From: a virus | Virus record (IMG/VR): IMGVR_UViG_3300025887_000013 | Coordinates: 1 to 64,000 of that record | DNA length: 64,000 nucleotides | Direction: 5' to 3' (one strand) | Shown here: one piece after another, positions 32,044 through 40,716 of the stretch | Layout: each line of letters opens with the position of its first letter | How positions within the stretch are numbered: the stretch's first letter is position 1 | Notes under the pieces: model-generated | Database searches by the model: none | What the model saw: only the letters and a program-made list of their open reading frames with translations | Told to the model about the DNA's origin: nothing | Program-made: the position numbers and the translations under genes

Positions 32044-32397
32044 ATGTCAGAAGAAAAAAAGAAGGTACAACTTACCGCAGACAGTGATGGGTTTTTAGCG
32101 GGAGCTGATGCGGACGGTGATGGTCACATTACCGAACAAGAACTACAGATGCACTTAGAGTTCAAACGAAAGGAACTCGAAGACGCAGATGCTATGCGAG
32201 ATGCGCAAAGAAACATGGCCTGGTTTGCACTTGGCGGAATGTTACTTTATCCCTTCGCTGTAGTACTGGCATCTTTGATAGGATTAGACCAAGCAGCAAA
32301 TACGTTAGGTTCTATGGCACCGACATACTTTGTATCTGTTGCCGCAATTGTCGCAGCGTTCTATGCGAAGGAAGCTGTCGGTAACAAGAATAAATAA
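32044..32397 (+). CDS. EF-hand membrane protein, 117 aa
   Basis: A canonical calcium loop D22-A-D24-G-D26-G-H-I-T-E-Q-E33 precedes a helix and two membrane segments (WFALGGMLLYPFAVVLASLIG and FVSVAAIVAAFYA). The N-terminal loop would face the cytoplasm if the hairpin inserts with both termini inside. Two-helix topology with a charged N-terminus also resembles class II holins. Ribosome site TAGGAG. Confidence 0.68.
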   Translation: MSEEKKKVQLTADSDGFLAGADADGDGHITEQELQMHLEFKRKELEDADAMRDAQRNMAWFALGGMLLYPFAVVLASLIGLDQAANTLGSMAPTYFVSVAAIVAAFYAKEAVGNKNK

Positions 32398-33287
32398 TGG
32401 AACTTATTACTTGGCGAGGTACGCCAGGAGTTGGTGATTTCATGTGGGCACTTAATTGTGCCCATAACTTTTCTTACAAAGAAAACAAGAAAGTTACTTT
32501 AGAGTTTCATTGGGAACATGAAGAAGACCATCTACACCACTTCGAAGATCCAGAAACAATCATAGAGAGACTAGAGTACATCCATAACTTCTATCATAGA
32601 AAGGATGATGTGACGGTCATACACGTGTATAATGAACGGACACGTTACAGTGATTGGAGATATAACGATGATGTTACCAGAGAGGACGATGGTAGTCTCA
32701 GAGTCATGGCCATAAGCCGACCCAAAAAGAATAGGTTTTGGTTTGAGAGTGGAAAGTATTCGGATGAGGTAGGCGGAGATATTCCCAACAGTGATTGGAT
32801 ATTCCGGAAGGATGCATTCCGAAAAATTGACAATAATAAGATTGTTATATGGAGACCGCTGTTTAATGCAGAAACTCCAAAAACATGGAAAAGACAGTTG
32901 ACAAATGACAAATGGGATGTTATAATAAATCAGTTGGTTGCGGCGGGATTACATATAACAGAATTGACCTATAGAACTCCTGTTTCCGAAGCACTCTATC
33001 ATATCTCTACATGTCGTCAAGTCATATGTTATGATGGTATGTGGCATTACATTGCTCGTAACTTATATAGACCTACGATAGTTATAAGTAATGAGGGTAT
33101 AACGCGTTATCATACGCCTCATTGTGTACGAACTACACACGATGAAAATGAAGAAATGAATATATTTTGGTGGGTGAATAATATCCCTGAGATGTTAGGT
33201 AACACCAAGAGAAAAGCAATAGAACATGAAAATAAAGCGAGAGGATTTTACAGTGAAAGAGATCAACATAGACAGAGCGGTAATTGA
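32397..33287 (+). CDS. Unknown protein, possible glycosyltransferase-like, 296 aa
   Basis: Begins MELITWRGTPGVGDFMWALN, a Gly-rich loop like that at the start of GT-B (GT9-type) enzymes; ending region YHISTCRQVICYDGMWHYIARNLYRPTIVIS resembles the C-terminal nucleotide-sugar site of such transferases (A..D.G..H.A...G.P.I.L). Weak similarity only. It overlaps the radical SAM gene by 35 bases. Confidence 0.55.
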   Translation: MELITWRGTPGVGDFMWALNCAHNFSYKENKKVTLEFHWEHEEDHLHHFEDPETIIERLEYIHNFYHRKDDVTVIHVYNERTRYSDWRYNDDVTREDDGSLRVMAISRPKKNRFWFESGKYSDEVGGDIPNSDWIFRKDAFRKIDNNKIVIWRPLFNAETPKTWKRQLTNDKWDVIINQLVAAGLHITELTYRTPVSEALYHISTCRQVICYDGMWHYIARNLYRPTIVISNEGITRYHTPHCVRTTHDENEEMNIFWWVNNIPEMLGNTKRKAIEHENKARGFYSERDQHRQSGN

Positions 33288-34233
33288 AGTACAGGGCGGC
33301 TGTAATTTTGATTGCACAATGTGTCCTCAAGATAAACGTACCGGAGGTAGACACAAAGGTTTCTTAACCAAGATGTCACTGATCGAGTTCGAAGATAATG
33401 TTCAAGACTGTGCACGACATGGACTGAACGTTGTCAACCTAGATGGTTCGGGTGAAGCAACCATGAATCGTAACCTACCAGAATATATAAAAATCGTTAA
33501 GAGGTATGATGCAAAAGCAGTCATCTTCTCTAATGGTTTTCGTATGCATGGTCAATTCATGAAGGACTGTGTGGACGCAGGATTGGACTTCTTCCGATTC
33601 TCTTTCGTTGGTTCTACACCAGAGAAGTATCAAGAGTGGATGAATAACACTCGGGGTAGCACTTATGAGTTGATAAAGAAACATGTAAAAGAAATGATGG
33701 ACTATGTAAAAGAGTCTGGATCTGATTGTGTTGTGGAGACATACCACCTGATTACAGACAATGATAATATTGAACAAGAACTAGAACAGTACAAGGCCTT
33801 AGTAGAAGAACTTGGTTGTAAGACCGAGATCTGGAAAATGCACAACTGGTCTGGTGCATATGATATAGGTGAAACAAATGCTAGAACTGGTAATGTCAAA
33901 ACTTGTGGTCGTCCTTTTTCTCCTGACGTTGTTATCCGTGCTGGTGGGGTGGATGGTCATCGGGGTGCAGTTCATCCGTGCTGTCAAGTACTTGGTCGGG
34001 ATGAAGAAGCAGTTCTCGGACATACATCCGTCAATACGATAGAAGAAATTATTCGAGGTGAAGAGTACTCTGCATTACGCGAGTCTCATAGAACTGGAGA
34101 ATACACGGATTATTGTAGAGATTGTGATTTTCTACTTGACACTCCGGAGACATTGGTGTATACTAATAACTCAAGATCAGAAATGAAAATGATTGGAACT
34201 TCTTTCGATCTTAATGATTATAGGAACGTTTAG
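33253..34233 (+). CDS. Radical SAM enzyme with SPASM-like C-terminus
   Basis: 326 aa. GGCNFDCTMCPQ gives C17-x3-C21-x2-C24 for the 4Fe-4S cluster; VNLDGSGEATMN is the GGEP-like SAM segment. C-terminal Cys (KTCGRPFSPDV, HPCCQVLG, YTDYCRDCDF) suit an auxiliary SPASM/twitch cluster. GTG 33253 is chosen over ATG 33226 because GAGAGGA sits seven bases upstream of it. Such enzymes modify peptides, sugars or nucleosides by radical chemistry. It lies among glycosyltransferases. Confidence 0.85.
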   Translation: MKEINIDRAVIEVQGGCNFDCTMCPQDKRTGGRHKGFLTKMSLIEFEDNVQDCARHGLNVVNLDGSGEATMNRNLPEYIKIVKRYDAKAVIFSNGFRMHGQFMKDCVDAGLDFFRFSFVGSTPEKYQEWMNNTRGSTYELIKKHVKEMMDYVKESGSDCVVETYHLITDNDNIEQELEQYKALVEELGCKTEIWKMHNWSGAYDIGETNARTGNVKTCGRPFSPDVVIRAGGVDGHRGAVHPCCQVLGRDEEAVLGHTSVNTIEEIIRGEEYSALRESHRTGEYTDYCRDCDFLLDTPETLVYTNNSRSEMKMIGTSFDLNDYRNV

Positions 34234-34234
34234 T

Positions 34235-34831
34235 TTGAATGACTCTAAACCACCAGTGTGGATGATCGTGATGAGTGGGAATCCCATTTCCGATTACTAT
34301 AGAAAACTTGCATTACCTTCTTGGTTGAAAGCTGGGTTCGATGTTAATTTTTTCGAAGGTGTTACACCCGAGACTTACAAAGATCATTTTGATTTGCTCT
34401 TTGGGAACAAACATAGTAAAAGCACTCCGGATGGTGTAATGTTCACTGTCTCTGAAAAGTGTGTGTGGTACGGTCATTACTATCTTTGGAAAAAATGTAT
34501 TGATACTGACACTCCTATGATAGTGTGTGAACATGATATTGAATTGGTTATGGATATTCAACCTTCAATATACACTACACCTATGGCGTGTTTGGCTCAC
34601 GATCCTCCGGACATACGCAAAGAGAAACGTACATCTCTTGCGGGTGGTGCATATTATATAACACCAGATGTTGCAAAGGTGTTAATAAGAATAAACGAGG
34701 ATCGTATTAGAATCAACTCTGATGGTTGGGTCTGGGAAGTGTGTAAGGCGCATGGATACTTTCATTATGACAAGTGTTCACATATAAAAGATTATTCTGT
34801 CGGATTTACGACCAAACATAACAAGAGTTAA
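34235..34831 (+). CDS. GT25-like glycosyltransferase, copy A
   Basis: 198 aa from TTG 34235 (AGGAA upstream; the longer frame from 34193 overlaps the radical SAM gene). WMIVMSGNPISDYYRK, a central EHDIEL acidic motif (C-EHDIELVM) and AGGAYYITPDVAKVL match the Glyco_transf_25 (LPS biosynthesis) template, where the E-x-D acidic motif binds the metal-sugar nucleotide. It probably extends an oligosaccharide. Confidence 0.66.
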   Translation: MNDSKPPVWMIVMSGNPISDYYRKLALPSWLKAGFDVNFFEGVTPETYKDHFDLLFGNKHSKSTPDGVMFTVSEKCVWYGHYYLWKKCIDTDTPMIVCEHDIELVMDIQPSIYTTPMACLAHDPPDIRKEKRTSLAGGAYYITPDVAKVLIRINEDRIRINSDGWVWEVCKAHGYFHYDKCSHIKDYSVGFTTKHNKS

Positions 34832-34834
34832 ACA

Positions 34835-35023
34835 ATGTATAACATAACATTCAAACACTATCGTACTGGCGTTGAACTCACCTTGACTGGGTACCCAATG
34901 GATGACTATAATAAACGCAAAGATTCTGAGATGTTCATATTCTATGATACTCTCAATGAACGAATCGAAGCCATTATAAGGTCATCCATTGTGTCCATGT
35001 TGGCATATGAGGATGAGTTGTGA
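34835..35023 (+). CDS. Small hypothetical protein, 62 aa
   Basis: MYNITFKHYRTGVELTLTGYPM..., compact alpha/beta, three bases after the GT25-like gene and overlapping the next GTG by four. No family recognised. Confidence 0.6.
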   Translation: MYNITFKHYRTGVELTLTGYPMDDYNKRKDSEMFIFYDTLNERIEAIIRSSIVSMLAYEDEL

Positions 35024-35814
35024 AAAGACTGATATATCAGGTTTGTCTGGGAAAACAGATAGATTCTAAGTTGTATGCGAAATGTATCGAAAGTGTTTCT
35101 AATTATTGCCAAAAGCATGATATTGTACATTATACGCAACAAATTCCCAAGTTAAAAATTAAACCCGATCCGTTCACAAGTAACCGTAGTACCGAGAGTT
35201 GGCAGAAACACGGTGGGTTCTTACCTATCTATGAGAAAGAGAATGCGTTTGATCTGTTAGACGAATACGATCAGATTGCAATCATCGATGCGGACATTTA
35301 TATCCGTGAAGACGCTGAGAATATCTTTGACCATATGTTAGACGAATATGCGTTTGGTTGTGTGTTTGAACGTGAGATGCCTATCACCGCTAAGTATGCA
35401 GAGAAAATCAGAAACTACTCTCGTATGCAGTACGAACAATTACAGAACTATAATCGTACACAATTTAACCCTAATCATCTGGGTTATGAGTTTGCCAACA
35501 TGGGTATGATTGTGTTAAACTGTAAGAACTTCAAACCGTACTTGCAAGGTCAGACCGCAAAAGAGTTTCTGACTCGGATGGAGTTCAAAGACTTTGTTGA
35601 TGGTATAGGCCCTTGGAAGTGGTCAACAGACCAAACTTTGTTGAATTATTTTCTGAAGAAGTATGATGTACCAACTCAATCATTACACTGGAAGTGGAAT
35701 GGACTATATGGTGCAAACACTAAGATCGAAGAGTGTTCCTTCATACATTTCTTCTTGAAAGACTTGTTACCAAATCAAGGAGAGAACGTAGAGGAGTTAA
35801 TGAAGAAGATATGA
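35020..35814 (+). CDS. GT8-like glycosyltransferase, second
   Basis: 264 aa. QIAIIDADIYI supplies D90-A-D92; FANMGMIVLNCKNF and STDQTLLNYFLKKYDV (with the D-Q of family 8) and a late HFF segment follow the GT8 plan. Starts at GTG 35020. Only weakly like the GT8-like gene at 28332, so it is probably specific for a different linkage. Confidence 0.72.
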   Translation: MKRLIYQVCLGKQIDSKLYAKCIESVSNYCQKHDIVHYTQQIPKLKIKPDPFTSNRSTESWQKHGGFLPIYEKENAFDLLDEYDQIAIIDADIYIREDAENIFDHMLDEYAFGCVFEREMPITAKYAEKIRNYSRMQYEQLQNYNRTQFNPNHLGYEFANMGMIVLNCKNFKPYLQGQTAKEFLTRMEFKDFVDGIGPWKWSTDQTLLNYFLKKYDVPTQSLHWKWNGLYGANTKIEECSFIHFFLKDLLPNQGENVEELMKKI

Positions 35815-36380
35815 AGTTGTATGATTATGAAAATTACAAAGAGTATCGAGAACTACAGATAGAAGCGAACAAACAAAAGTTACATGCTGTCTGGTGTAGT
35901 GAAAGTACTGTTGAAAAGGTGTGCGAGATGTACCCCAACAGTAAGAATATATTGTGTCACGGTGCACGTAATGGTAGAGAAGTTGAATGGTTTATTAAGT
36001 ATTTCCCTGATGCGACTGTGACAGGAACCGACATATCTCCGACAGCGAATGAATTTTCTAATATGTTTGAGTGGGATTTTCATGACAGAAAGGAAGAGTG
36101 GGTTGGTAAGTTTGATCTATTGTACTCTAACTCATTCGATCATTCTTACTATCCAGAAAAGTGTTTGAAGACATGGACAGATCAACTGACCGAGGAAGGT
36201 ATTCTTTGTGTGGAGTTGATGGTTGGGGACAACAATGTTTCATCTCGCATGGATCCCCTACAGATAAGTAAAGGTGAGTTTCTGGGGATTATAGATGACT
36301 TAGGATTCGAAGAGGTTGTTGCCTTCAACGTGACAGCTAAACATGGTTACAGTAGAGTAGTGGTGTGTAAAAGAAAATGA
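35811..36380 (+). CDS. SAM-dependent methyltransferase-like protein
   Basis: 189 aa from ATG 35811 (overlaps the upstream TGA). KNILCHGARNGREVEWFIKYFPDATVTGTDISP is motif I plus the acidic end of strand 2, with H-G-A-R in place of the usual G-x-G-x-G; FDLLYSNSFDHSYYPEKCL matches motif II/III of class I methyltransferases. Substrate probably a sugar or small molecule. Confidence 0.68.
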   Translation: MKLYDYENYKEYRELQIEANKQKLHAVWCSESTVEKVCEMYPNSKNILCHGARNGREVEWFIKYFPDATVTGTDISPTANEFSNMFEWDFHDRKEEWVGKFDLLYSNSFDHSYYPEKCLKTWTDQLTEEGILCVELMVGDNNVSSRMDPLQISKGEFLGIIDDLGFEEVVAFNVTAKHGYSRVVVCKRK

Positions 36381-37090
36381 CTAAAGCATATGTGATAAGA
36401 ATTGATGGACAAGAGAAGTTAGTTGAGAGGTTGTCCGAGAGTATCGTCAAGACCGAAAGTGATATCGATCTGAACATCTTCGAGGGAACTGTACCGAAGA
36501 CCATACAGTCTCACCTAGAACGAGAGTTCACGTCTTTCGATACTTCTAACTATAGATGGAACTGGCCCAAAGATCCTTCGGAAAACCACATGGATTTGCG
36601 GACTGGTATAATGAAGACTGCGTATCTCGCATCGAATCAAGAGAAAAAAGAGGCATGTTCGATCAGTCATATGCGTCTATGGGATCTATGTCTGACTATC
36701 AACGAACCTATAATTATATTTGAATCGGATGCCCTCATGACTCGAAAGTTTGATGTCAGTGACGTGGAAGGATATAAACTGGTTGGGTTGAATGATCCTA
36801 GAGGTGCGACAAGACGAGCAGGATTGTTTCACCAGATCGTTGCTTCTACACCAGATGTCCAACCCGCACCACGTATTAATGATCTAGGTGAGATGTCTCC
36901 CCAAGGTATTGCAGGTAACAGTGCATACTATATAGAACCAGATGGCGCATCTATGTTACTTGAGAAGGTCAAGGAATATGGAATGTGGCCCAACGATGCG
37001 TATATGTGTCGTGAATTATTTCCTTGGATACGAGTGGTGTATCCATATTATACTAAGGTGCAGGGAACTGCATCTACAACAACAAGGTGA
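36377..37090 (+). CDS. GT25-like glycosyltransferase, copy B
   Basis: 237 aa. MTKAYVIRIDGQEKLVERLSES, CSISHMRLWDLCL (acceptor helix), FESDALM acidic motif and GNSAYYIEPDGASMLLE identify the LPS-type family 25. Paralogue of the copies at 34235 and 37366. Overlaps the methyltransferase by four bases. Confidence 0.72.
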   Translation: MTKAYVIRIDGQEKLVERLSESIVKTESDIDLNIFEGTVPKTIQSHLEREFTSFDTSNYRWNWPKDPSENHMDLRTGIMKTAYLASNQEKKEACSISHMRLWDLCLTINEPIIIFESDALMTRKFDVSDVEGYKLVGLNDPRGATRRAGLFHQIVASTPDVQPAPRINDLGEMSPQGIAGNSAYYIEPDGASMLLEKVKEYGMWPNDAYMCRELFPWIRVVYPYYTKVQGTASTTTR

Positions 37091-37095
37091 TTTGA

Positions 37096-37365
37096 ATGAA
37101 AGTTTTACACGATAATGTTTTATTGACAGAAGATGATGCAAAAGAAACAACTACTGCCGGTGGACTGATTCTTTCCGCAGATATTACGACAGGTAATAAA
37201 CCTGCTCGTGTTGTTGCGATGGGACTAGAAGTTGCAAATAAGAAAGAGATTGCAGCAGGTGATAAGGTATATTGTAATTGGTCAGAAGCAATGCCAGTAG
37301 AGATTGATGGTAAGAAGATGGCGATTATTAAGTACGAATTTATCCGGTTGAAAGTGGACGGATAA
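37096..37365 (+). CDS. GroES-like co-chaperonin (gp31 analogue)
   Basis: 89 aa with the GroES layout: MKVLHDNVLLTEDDAKETTTAGGLIL (strand 1 and mobile loop with AGGLIL, the GroEL-binding tripeptide), ARVVAMG and AGDKVYCNW...IKYEFIRL (GroES GDIVIF...E..ILA). Phage T4 uses gp31 in place of GroES to fold capsid protein gp23 with GroEL; the same role is expected. It is oddly embedded among glycosyltransferases. Confidence 0.8.
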   Translation: MKVLHDNVLLTEDDAKETTTAGGLILSADITTGNKPARVVAMGLEVANKKEIAAGDKVYCNWSEAMPVEIDGKKMAIIKYEFIRLKVDG

Positions 37366-38019
37366 ATGAAGTCTCTCGTTATTACGATTGGAGACAATCA
37401 CCTATCCCAACAAGCTGCGGATAGGTGTATTGCAAGTGCCAAACGATACGGTATCAAAGTTGAGAAGTGGTATGCAGTAACACCTAGACATCCAGACTTC
37501 GAGTCTATGGTCAAGGATGCGGGTCTTCAAGTTCATATGTTTCAGGGCGGTTATTCCAAGACCGAGAATGCACTTGCGTGTTTCCTTTCACATATGTCAC
37601 TATGGAAGTATTCAGTCGAGACCAAACAAGATGTGATGATATTAGAACACGATGCAATATTCACTGGTCGTGTTCCGGTATTGTTTGGATTCCATAAGTG
37701 TGTCACAATTGGACAACCTAGTTACGGTAAGTTTAAGACACCGATGACACTAGGTACGTCTCCGTTAGTACAGGCAGATTATTTTAAGGGTGCACACTCT
37801 TATATTGTCAGACCTTCTGGTGCAGAAGAGTTTCTAGAAAAGGTCTCTGACTATTCTCGACCCACAGACATCTATCTTAATATAATGAACTTCCCTTGGT
37901 TAGAAGAGTATTACCCATGGCCTGTAGTGGTCGATGATTCTTTCAGTACTATTCAGAATCAACAGGGTTGTTTAGCAAAACACAACTATGGAAAAGGGAT
38001 ACACTTGGTAGAAGCATGA
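37366..38019 (+). CDS. GT25-like glycosyltransferase, copy C
   Basis: 217 aa. ALACFLSHMSLWKYSVETKQDVMILEHDAIF gives the acceptor helix and the ExDA motif; AHSYIVRPSGAEEFLE is the C-terminal G/A.YI...GA. motif. Third member of the family in this region; starts directly after the GroES-like gene. Confidence 0.72.
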   Translation: MKSLVITIGDNHLSQQAADRCIASAKRYGIKVEKWYAVTPRHPDFESMVKDAGLQVHMFQGGYSKTENALACFLSHMSLWKYSVETKQDVMILEHDAIFTGRVPVLFGFHKCVTIGQPSYGKFKTPMTLGTSPLVQADYFKGAHSYIVRPSGAEEFLEKVSDYSRPTDIYLNIMNFPWLEEYYPWPVVVDDSFSTIQNQQGCLAKHNYGKGIHLVEA

Positions 38020-38738
38020 TTAACTTAATTACTGTATGTACAGATCAATATCCTATGGAGTATGCCCGCAAGTTGATCACTCGATTCAAAGAGTTGAGTG
38101 GTTACAAAGTGGAGGCATGGTGCATCACCGACCGACCAGATGAGATTTCGGATATCGCAAATACCATCGAACCAGCTTTTGGTGCAGGTAAAGGTTGGTG
38201 GAATAAGATGAAAGCATACGATTCATTCTATGATGGATATGCTGTCTATCTTGATATCGACACTGTTTTAATCAAGAACTTTGATGATGAGATACGAGAG
38301 GCAATCCTTGCACTAGAGAGTGAAGTTGTTAAGGTCGCATGTGTATCCGATGCCATTGGTTGGAAAAATAACAAGTTTAGTTCTTCGATGATGGTTCTGA
38401 AGAGTGGTAAGATGCAAGAAGTGTATGACATCTTCTCACTAGAAAGTTTGAGATCGTTTGAATATGAATATGATGGGGGTGACCAAGTATGGACGGGTCG
38501 TCTACTCGAAGAGTGGAAACCAGGCGGTTACTCTGAGATCTACTATATGGACGAAGAGTTCAATCAAAACCTCAAACTCAATCTGAAATTCCATCTAGGA
38601 AGTAAGGTATTGGGTAATTGGATATTCCCTAAATATATCCCAAGTGGGTGCAAGATTGTAGATTGTGGTGGTAAACCAAAACCACACGAACTAGAATACT
38701 TACCGTATATAAAAGAGGCGTGGCACGATGTTCAGTAA
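38016..38738 (+). CDS. GT-A glycosyltransferase-like protein
   Basis: 240 aa from ATG 38016 (overlapping the upstream stop). INLITVCTDQYPMEYARKLITRF at the N-terminus, YAVYLDIDTVLIKN with D80-I-D82, SSMMVLKSGKMQEVY and a C-terminal HLGSK suggest a family 8-like fold. It overlaps the spanin gene by 11 bases, ending the glycan cluster. Confidence 0.68.
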   Translation: MINLITVCTDQYPMEYARKLITRFKELSGYKVEAWCITDRPDEISDIANTIEPAFGAGKGWWNKMKAYDSFYDGYAVYLDIDTVLIKNFDDEIREAILALESEVVKVACVSDAIGWKNNKFSSSMMVLKSGKMQEVYDIFSLESLRSFEYEYDGGDQVWTGRLLEEWKPGGYSEIYYMDEEFNQNLKLNLKFHLGSKVLGNWIFPKYIPSGCKIVDCGGKPKPHELEYLPYIKEAWHDVQ

Positions 38739-39123
38739 AATATTATTAGGAGTGGTACTTTGTATGGGTATCACGTTTGCAGGATTCTATCAGTTCATAC
38801 ACAAACCTTTGTTGGGTCAAGTTGTACAACAACAGGTACTTCTTGCGGCACAAGAGTTACGTGAACAAGAACAAGTAAAGACGATAGAAGCGTTACAGAA
38901 TAACCTACAGAAGACTTCCGAAGCATTGAATGCGATGTCCTCTCGTAATGCAGAGATTGAGGCAGAGTCTAAACGATACCTTGCAATCTTTGCACGACAT
39001 AACCTATCACGACTTGCAGCTGCAAAACCGACTCTGATAGAAACAAGAATCAACCGAGGAACTAAAGATGTATTCGACAGTATCGAAAACGACACTGCTG
39101 TTATTGATAACACTGATAAGTAG
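38728..39123 (+). CDS. Inner-membrane spanin (Rz-like)
   Basis: 131 aa with an N-terminal membrane anchor (about residues 5-24, ILLGVVLCMGITFAGFYQFI) and a long periplasmic coiled coil of Gln/Glu/Leu heptads (QQQVLLAAQELREQEQVKTIEALQNNLQK). Together with the overlapping lipoprotein gene this is the i-spanin/o-spanin arrangement that fuses inner and outer membranes at lysis of Gram-negative hosts. Confidence 0.78.
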   Translation: MFSKILLGVVLCMGITFAGFYQFIHKPLLGQVVQQQVLLAAQELREQEQVKTIEALQNNLQKTSEALNAMSSRNAEIEAESKRYLAIFARHNLSRLAAAKPTLIETRINRGTKDVFDSIENDTAVIDNTDK

Positions 39124-39484
39124 TGGTTGTACAACACTAGGTAACTGGGGTAAAGTACCAGAACCTATACCAGTAGAGATTAAGACGGTAGAGATAAAGG
39201 TTCCTATTATACATCCCCCAATGCCTAGACAGATTGACCTCAAAGATCCTCGGTGGTATGTGGTCAGTGACAAGAACATTGACACTTTTCTAGAAGATAT
39301 TACGAAACGACACGAAGGTCAGTTGGTCTTTATTGCAATGTCGGTAGGTGATTATGAGTTGATGTCGTATAACATGCAGGAACTAAAACGATATATAAAT
39401 CAACTAAAAGAAGTTGTGATATACTATCGCACTATGAATACAGATGAACCAGAGGTTGTAGAGAATGAGAAAACAGATAATTGA
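39068..39484 (+). CDS. Outer-membrane lipoprotein spanin (Rz1-like)
   Basis: 138 aa starting inside the 3' end of the i-spanin gene in another frame (56-base overlap). Lipoprotein signal TTLLLLITLISSG-C21, then a Pro-rich stretch (VPEPIPVEI...IIHPPMPR), typical of o-spanins, and a C-terminal coiled coil. Longer than most Rz1 proteins. Confidence 0.76.
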   Translation: MYSTVSKTTLLLLITLISSGCTTLGNWGKVPEPIPVEIKTVEIKVPIIHPPMPRQIDLKDPRWYVVSDKNIDTFLEDITKRHEGQLVFIAMSVGDYELMSYNMQELKRYINQLKEVVIYYRTMNTDEPEVVENEKTDN

Positions 39485-39662
39485 GTCGTTGACATCCCAT
39501 GCGGTGGGTAAGATTAACAAACATAAAATGAACGTGGAAGTTTACTTGGCCAATCCTACCGGTATTGGTGAACATCCTGATGTGATGGGAGCGATAGAAC
39601 ACGAGTTGAAGATCATTGCGGACTACCATGAACAGTTAGAGATTTTGGAGAGGTACTTTTAA
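39465..39662 (+). CDS. Conserved small phage protein, 65 aa
   Basis: MRKQIIESLTSHAVGKINKHKMNVEVYLANPTGIGEHPDVMGAIEHELKIIADYHEQLE: a helix, the NPxGIGEH.D turn and a second helix. This NPTGIGEH pattern is widespread in T4-like phages. Function unknown. Overlaps both neighbours. Confidence 0.7.
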   Translation: MRKQIIESLTSHAVGKINKHKMNVEVYLANPTGIGEHPDVMGAIEHELKIIADYHEQLEILERYF

Positions 39663-40090
39663 TGTATGAATATTCTTGCAAAATTGTTAGAGTTGTTGAT
39701 GGGGATACTGTGGATATTGATATCGATCTCGGTTTCGGTATTATTTATGCTAATCAGCGTATTCGTCTGTACGGTATTGATACTCCCGAATCTCGTACTC
39801 GTGATGCTGTCGAGAAGAAGTTTGGTAAACTCGCCGCCAGATTCCTTGCGGAATCACTGGGAGAAACATGTGTCCTCCGTACAAGACTCGACAGTAAAGG
39901 AAAGTACGGCCGAATCCTCGGAGAGTTCCTCGTCTATGACGCAAAAACCGACCGACAAATGACTGTTAATGAGATTATGATTCGAGACCATCTTGCGGTT
40001 GCGTACCACGGACAATCCAAGGATGATATCGAAGATGAACATTTGCGTAATCGTAAAATATTAATTGAACAATATGGATTCGAAGCATGA
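39662..40090 (+). CDS. Thermonuclease-type (SNase) nuclease
   Basis: 142 aa staphylococcal-nuclease fold: VVDGDTVDIDIDLGFG, then R35-LYG-I-D40-T41-P-E43 (metal/phosphate and general base, coincidentally in S. aureus numbering) and KGKYGRILGE with the second catalytic Arg at 84. No signal peptide, so it would act in the cytoplasm on DNA or RNA. It sits just after the spanins. Confidence 0.9.
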   Translation: MYEYSCKIVRVVDGDTVDIDIDLGFGIIYANQRIRLYGIDTPESRTRDAVEKKFGKLAARFLAESLGETCVLRTRLDSKGKYGRILGEFLVYDAKTDRQMTVNEIMIRDHLAVAYHGQSKDDIEDEHLRNRKILIEQYGFEA

Positions 40091-40716
40091 GATGGAATGT
40101 CTTAGGTAATGGCGATAATGCCTTTCAGTATGAGAGAGGTACGCCGGGTAAACTTCTTATTTGTAATATGCCCCCATTCGAGATTCCTAACAATGAAGTC
40201 TTTGCTACATGTATGGTTGACTATAAGATGATGGTTGCACTTGCTAATAAACATATCAAGTTGGATATGTACGATTGGATACTGGGTACCCGTCCACGTC
40301 ACTGGATGGAAATGCAACCACAATTCTATCTGAAGTATGCGCAGAAGATCAAGGCAATGCACACACATATCCCGTCTTATGCGAAACTACAAGGACAGAA
40401 CGAAGCACAGGCTGCGACAAATTACTCGTGTGGTCATATGGCAGTAGACTACGCATGTCGTGTACAGAAGGCGACTGAAGTCCACATCTACGGATTCGAC
40501 TCGATGTTCGATACAAGTCTCCGTAGTTATACCGACTTGTTATTAGAATCAGATCGAAGTTCTCAGAACACACATCGTCTCGCAAATAACTGGAGACCTA
40601 TTTGGACAAAGATGTTCGAAGAGTTTGACAATACACAGTTTTTCCTGTATCATAGTCATAGTAAACTGAAATTCCCTGTAGGGGATAATGTCAAAATAGT
40701 TGTGGAGAAAAAATAA
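40087..40716 (+). CDS. Unknown marine-phage protein, 209 aa
   Basis: MRWNVLGNGDNAFQYERGTPGKLLICNMPPFEIPNNEVFATCMVDYKM resembles the GNGPS...N start of DUF115/CST-I-like (GT42) sugar transferases, and EVHIYGFDSMF is a possible second motif of that fold. Assignment as a sialyltransferase-like protein is speculative. Overlaps the nuclease gene by four bases. Confidence 0.5.
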   Translation: MRWNVLGNGDNAFQYERGTPGKLLICNMPPFEIPNNEVFATCMVDYKMMVALANKHIKLDMYDWILGTRPRHWMEMQPQFYLKYAQKIKAMHTHIPSYAKLQGQNEAQAATNYSCGHMAVDYACRVQKATEVHIYGFDSMFDTSLRSYTDLLLESDRSSQNTHRLANNWRPIWTKMFEEFDNTQFFLYHSHSKLKFPVGDNVKIVVEKK

